Positions 23,183 through 26,016 of a stretch of 26,016 nucleotides of DNA are shown here, in pieces; position 1 is the first letter of the stretch, and each line of letters opens with the position of its first letter. A program made the position numbers and the translations under genes. The DNA comes from Fervidifonticultor_A sp037443565. GTDB taxonomy: Bacteria; Sysuimicrobiota; Sysuimicrobiia; Sysuimicrobiales; Humicultoraceae. The notes under the pieces were generated by a model. It saw nothing but the letters and a program-made list of their open reading frames with translations. It was not told where the DNA came from and did not search any database. The stretch lies in the NCBI GenBank assembly GCA_037443565.1, contig JBBIOB010000039.1:1-26016 (forward strand), read 5' to 3'.

Positions 23183-24559
23183 ATGACTAAACCCCCCTCT
23201 GCACCTCCTCTGCTGCGGCAGCCCGAGTGGCTCCGCGAGTTCGGCCGGCGTCTGAGGACGGCGAGGATCCGGGCTGGACTGAGCCAGCAGCAGCTCGCCG
23301 CGCCAGACCTCACCAAGGGGTTTGTGAGCCTGCTCGAGAGCGCACGTTCCTACCCGTCTGTTGAGACAGCGGTTGCCCTCGCCCAGCGGACACATACCTC
23401 TCTTGCCGCCCTGCTCCTCGATCCGGCCGGCCTGCGCCTCGATGTCGCCCGCAGCCTCCTGGATCTGGCCCGGACGATGGATCCCGCCCGGCGCGGCGCG
23501 GACGTCCTGCAACTTGTGGGCTCCGCGGAGATCCTCGTGCCCGACATGCCGGCGGAGATGCGCGTGCGCGCGATGCTCGTGCGCAGTCGCGTAGCGATGG
23601 CGGCAGATCGGCTCGGCGATGCCGCGCGTCTGGCCGACGAGGCGGTGGCGCTCGCGCGCCGCCAGGATCTCGCCGGCGCGCTCGGCGCCGCGCTCACCGT
23701 ACGGGGAACGATCGACGGGCGCCGCGGAGAGTTCAGCGCCGCCGCCGCGACGCTTGAGCAGGCTCTCGACGTCATGCGCCGGGGGCGATCCGTTGACTCA
23801 GAAGACGGGGTGAGGGCGTTTCTCTCACTGGCGGCGGCCCGGCTGCAGACCGATCAGATTGAAGCCGCCCAGAGCGCGTATCAACAGGCCCTGGAGATAG
23901 CGACGGCCGTGGGGCTTCCCATGCTGCGCGGACGCGCGCTCACGGGCCTCGGCATGGTGGAGTGGAAGCAGCAGCAGCTTGACCGAGCGGTGGACTTCTT
24001 CAGCCAGGCCCACGCAGTCTTTAGAGAAACAGAAGACCTGGCCGAAACCGGGCGCGTGCTCAACAACCTCGGGCTCGTCCGCCGCGCCCAGGGCCTCTAC
24101 GACGAGGCGCTCTCCGTGCTGACCGCCGCTCTGCGCATTAGGGAGCGCGACGGCGACCTCCGCGGCCGCAGCGCCACACTCGACGAGCTGGCACACGTGT
24201 TCCTCGAGCTCGGCCGGCTGGACGAGGCCGCTGACGCTGCCCGCCAGGCCATCGAAGACGCGAACACCGCGGGCGACCAGGCGCGCGAAGCCGTGGCGCA
24301 GGCCACGCTGGCCCGTGTCCTCCGCGCCCAGAACGATCGGGTGGAGGCCGCTGACCTGCTCCGCGGTGCGGTGGCTACTCTCACCCGCCTGGGCATGACG
24401 CAAGAGGCGGCGGCGGCGGCGGGCGACCTGGGGTTGCTGCTCAATGACGCCGGTGAGCACACCGAGGCGGCGGACTACCTGGCCAGGGCACTCACCCTGA
24501 CCATGAGCCGCGCTGCACGATCCTCAGACAAGACCAGAACCCCGCTTGATGGGAGCTAG
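23183..24559 (+). CDS. XRE-family regulator with tetratricopeptide repeats
   Basis: 458 residues. A Cro/CI-type helix-turn-helix lies at about 20-77: LREFGRRLRTARIRAGLSQQQLA, then recognition helix TKGFVSLLESARSYPS. The rest is alpha-helical with many TPR-like units (for example ADEAVALARRQ, AQSAYQQALEIA, LAETGRVLNNLGLVRRAQGLYDEALSVL, ADYLARALTLT). This layout resembles regulators that sense a peptide or partner through the TPR part. An ATG at 23174 touches the -10 element and one at 23117 precedes the promoter, so ATG 23183 is chosen; there is no clear Shine-Dalgarno sequence, consistent with a near-leaderless mRNA. The target genes are unknown. It converges on the vapBC pair. Confidence 0.85.
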   Translation: MTKPPSAPPLLRQPEWLREFGRRLRTARIRAGLSQQQLAAPDLTKGFVSLLESARSYPSVETAVALAQRTHTSLAALLLDPAGLRLDVARSLLDLARTMDPARRGADVLQLVGSAEILVPDMPAEMRVRAMLVRSRVAMAADRLGDAARLADEAVALARRQDLAGALGAALTVRGTIDGRRGEFSAAAATLEQALDVMRRGRSVDSEDGVRAFLSLAAARLQTDQIEAAQSAYQQALEIATAVGLPMLRGRALTGLGMVEWKQQQLDRAVDFFSQAHAVFRETEDLAETGRVLNNLGLVRRAQGLYDEALSVLTAALRIRERDGDLRGRSATLDELAHVFLELGRLDEAADAARQAIEDANTAGDQAREAVAQATLARVLRAQNDRVEAADLLRGAVATLTRLGMTQEAAAAAGDLGLLLNDAGEHTEAADYLARALTLTMSRAARSSDKTRTPLDGS

Positions 24560-24590
24560 AGGGACCGGCATACCTGACAGCTTCGCCATC

Positions 24591-25025
24591 TCAGACATCC
24601 TCGAGTGGATGGCGCCAGCGCAGGGCAGGAAACCGGCTGTAGTCGCGATCTGTCGTAATCCACTCGCTCCCCGATTCGATAGCCAGCGCCGCAAGATACG
24701 CGTCCGCGATCAGGTTGCCTTTCACGCCGGCCGCCTGGCAGAGATTCACGAAGATCTCCCAGTGTCGGAGCCCGGGGGCAATGAGGACGCAGTTGGGCCG
24801 GCCTCGAAGCGCGTGCACGAATGCGAGGGCCCGGGCAGAGGGCGTGGGCTCGGTGAAGACACGCGGGTGCGTGACCACCCGCAGGAAGCCGCTGAGCACG
24901 AGATCCGACATCCCAAACGGAGCGTCGGCCCTCACGGTCTCCCGGAGCCACGCGCGGTACCTGTCGTGGTGCGGCGCGTCCTCCCGGTGCGCGTAGACTA
25001 GGACGTTGACGTCGGGCAGAATCAC
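24591..25025 (-). CDS. vapC: PIN-domain toxin of a VapBC pair
   Basis: Ribonuclease toxin of 144 residues. Acidic residues of the PIN active site are visible at Asp5 (LPDVNVLVYA), Asp108 (NLIADAYLAALA) and Asp126/Asp128 (TTDRDY). At the usual glutamate position there is LVLSGFLRVVT, so the second acidic residue is replaced by Gly46; this is seen in the sub-family with the LsgFLRVVThPrvf pattern. It starts at GTG 25025, overlapping the vapB stop codon as GTGA. It would be held inactive by the antitoxin encoded just before it. It ends 31 bp from the end of the regulator gene on the opposite strand. Confidence 0.93.
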   Translation of the reverse strand: MILPDVNVLVYAHREDAPHHDRYRAWLRETVRADAPFGMSDLVLSGFLRVVTHPRVFTEPTPSARALAFVHALRGRPNCVLIAPGLRHWEIFVNLCQAAGVKGNLIADAYLAALAIESGSEWITTDRDYSRFPALRWRHPLEDV

Positions 25026-25270
25026 CGCGTCTCTTCCATGAGGCTGAGGAGAGCCGCGGTGTCGTCAAGATCAACGCCCGGTTGGAGCCCTTTTCCTCGG
25101 AACGTGGGCAGGTCGACCGGCTCCTGCTTCTTCCTCCTCGTGCTTCGCGCCTGGGCGAGCGCCTGGCGAAGGGCGTCTTCGATGACCGCCGTGAGCGTGC
25201 GGCCGGTCCTCGCGGCAAGCTGCTTGGCTTCCGCGAGCAACTGGTCATCCAGCCTGATCGTCGTCCGCAT
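25022..25270 (-). CDS. vapB: Ribbon-helix-helix antitoxin of a VapBC pair
   Basis: 82 residues. The N-terminus MRTTIRLDDQLLAEAKQLAARTGRTLTAVIEDALRQAL is a ribbon-helix-helix DNA-binding domain; the tail (PTFRGKGLQPGVDLDDTAALLSLME) is the part that usually wraps the toxin. It starts at ATG 25270, which lies inside one of two operator-like repeats and 7 nt after a -10 element, with no Shine-Dalgarno sequence. The mRNA is probably leaderless and the pair self-regulated. Confidence 0.93.
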   Translation of the reverse strand: MRTTIRLDDQLLAEAKQLAARTGRTLTAVIEDALRQALAQARSTRRKKQEPVDLPTFRGKGLQPGVDLDDTAALLSLMEETR

Positions 25271-25298
25271 GCATCAAAGCATATAGATCATGCATCAA
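25268..25298 (-). promoter_or_regulatory. Direct-repeat operator of vapBC
   Basis: TTGATGCATG occurs twice on the minus strand (25298-25289 and 25277-25268), exactly 21 bp apart, two helical turns. The copies flank the -10 element; the second includes the vapB ATG. Each holds the palindrome ATGCAT. This suits cooperative binding of ribbon-helix-helix dimers. Confidence 0.75.
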
Positions 25299-25306
25299 TA
25301 TGTCAA
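25278..25306 (-). promoter_or_regulatory. Promoter of vapBC
   Basis: Perfect -35 TTGACA (25306-25301), 17-bp spacer, -10 TATGCT (25283-25278). The -10 ends 7 nt before the vapB ATG, so transcription should start at the start codon. Confidence 0.88.
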
Positions 25307-25310
25307 CCCA

Positions 25311-25481
25311 CTACGTCACCCTGCTCGCTCGCCGAGGGATCCTGCCGAGCGCGATCTCGGCTGGACGGTGCAGTTCGTCCAGTCGCTCCAGGTGCGCCAG
25401 CCGCGCGAACCCGCGGCTGGGCCGGGCCGACCTCTACCGCCGGGGACTGTCGTAGGCCGCGAGCACCGCTCTTCGTGCTCT
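25311..25481 (-). other. Degraded coding remnant between vapBC and the truncated gene
   Basis: In the frame of the truncated gene at 25482-25865, past its stop codon and a second stop (near 25441), a stop-free minus-strand stretch reads like protein (GFARLAHLERLDELHRPAEIALGRIPRR). I do not recognise it. It could be the far end of a decayed gene joined to the remnant by an internal deletion. Confidence 0.35.
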
Positions 25482-25865
25482 TCACGTCGGGATGCGCGCC
25501 CGGTGGTTGTTGCCGGCCAGCCAGTCGAGCACCGTGCCGGCTGCGGCGGCGACCGCCGGATCGCCGGCAGGCAGCCCCAGCTCGGCGAGGGCGACCAGGC
25601 GCCAGTGGGCTCCGGTCCACTTCTTGTAGGGGTGGATGCCAAACCCACCGTCCTTCTGTTGCCCCTGGAGCAGGGCCCGCACCCGCGGTCCGTTCCTGAT
25701 CTCCGCGCGGGCCCGTCTCGCGTCTGCTGAACGGTTGGAGACGCCGACGACCTCGGTCAGGGTCAGCCAGCGGACAGAGGGATCAGGCGACCGCAGGAGC
25801 CACGCGACGCCGGGATCGGAGAGCAGGTCGCTTGTCTTCTCCACCAGCCGTCCGGTGCGCATCAC
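25482..25865 (-). pseudogene. Truncated gene: N-terminal part of a prenyltransferase/squalene-cyclase-repeat-like protein
   Basis: A 127-residue frame with the look of a real protein: LLSDPGVAWLLRSPDPSVRWLTLTEVVGV, then GPRVRALLQGQQKDGGFGIHPYKKWTGAHWRLVALAELGLPAGDP and VLDWLAGNNHRARIP. These blocks resemble the start of a family of about 300-residue proteins with alpha-toroid (prenyltransferase/squalene-oxidase-type) repeats, often of unknown function. Here a TGA ends the frame after RIPT, and the expected later repeats do not follow in any frame. The start GTG 25865 (followed by ATG) has no convincing ribosome site. I therefore call it a broken gene; a short functional protein is less likely. 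The family assignment is from memory of the motif. Confidence 0.55.
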
Positions 25866-25981
25866 AACTTTCGCCGTGTCGCCTCGCTCGTAGTGTACTA
25901 CACCGGCTCTCTGAGACAGCCCTGGATCTACTCGCGGTTGTCAGTTAGTCCGAAGTTCCCGTCGCGTTGAGGGCTGAGAGT

Positions 25982-26016
25982 GCCGCCATATCAGGCCCAA
26001 ACCCTGATATGGCGGC
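25982..26016. repeat. Perfect 14-bp inverted repeat at the window edge
   Basis: GCCGCCATATCAGG (25982-25995), 7-nt loop, CCTGATATGGCGGC (26003-26016). The arms are perfect and the window ends with the right arm, so the repeat may extend outward. It could be a terminator hairpin for a gene beyond the edge or part of a mobile element; a following T tract cannot be seen. Confidence 0.8.

Noticed and set aside
22712..23512. 266-residue minus-strand frame opposite the XRE regulator start
   Set aside because: No recognisable domain, no ribosome site, and it overlaps a clear helix-turn-helix domain on the other strand.

Overview
The window is very GC-rich, densely coded bacterial DNA. Apart from rpsT, a small ORF at 22669 and an XRE-type regulator at 23183, every gene runs on the minus strand. 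The regulatory RNAs and sites are of the Gram-positive/Terrabacteria kind: a T-box leader before thrS, a CIRCE operator before hrcA, an ARG-box-like site before argC and an FMN riboswitch. Several promoters look like standard sigma-A promoters (TTGACA-like, 17-18 bp spacer, TATAAT-like), and at three genes the -10 element lies only 6-9 nt from the start codon, which suggests leaderless or near-leaderless mRNAs. Together this fits a high-GC, deep-branching (perhaps thermophilic) Terrabacteria lineage. The assignment is inferred from gene content and style, and I cannot name the species.

Layout from left to right. Positions 1-5345 hold an arginine biosynthesis operon read leftward (argC-argJ-argB-argD-argG, the last cut by the window edge), with a promoter and candidate ArgR operator just upstream of argC. 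Positions 5351-9272 hold a heat-shock operon, hrcA-dnaJ-prmA-rsmE, under a sigma-A promoter and CIRCE; grpE and dnaK are absent between hrcA and dnaJ. murJ (lipid II flippase) follows, then the divergently placed rpsT (ribosomal protein S20), which meets holA tail to tail with overlapping stop codons. Positions 11267-17230 hold thrS-comEC-DUF3006-holA, with a T-box riboswitch ahead of thrS.

Positions 17258-22410 are the most interesting part: an FMN riboswitch with promoter and intrinsic terminator precedes a periplasmic-type solute-binding protein that has no permease or ATPase next to it. Downstream on the same strand, closely spaced, come a six-bladed NHL propeller protein, a DUF917 protein, an AroM-family protein and an NmrA-like SDR. 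This could be one flavin-responsive operon of unknown function, possibly linked to uptake of a flavin or flavin precursor.

Positions 22411-26016 are an accessory-looking stretch: a small charged protein, a TPR-containing XRE regulator, a vapBC toxin-antitoxin pair with direct-repeat operators, a truncated remnant of a larger gene, and a 14-bp perfect inverted repeat at the window edge.
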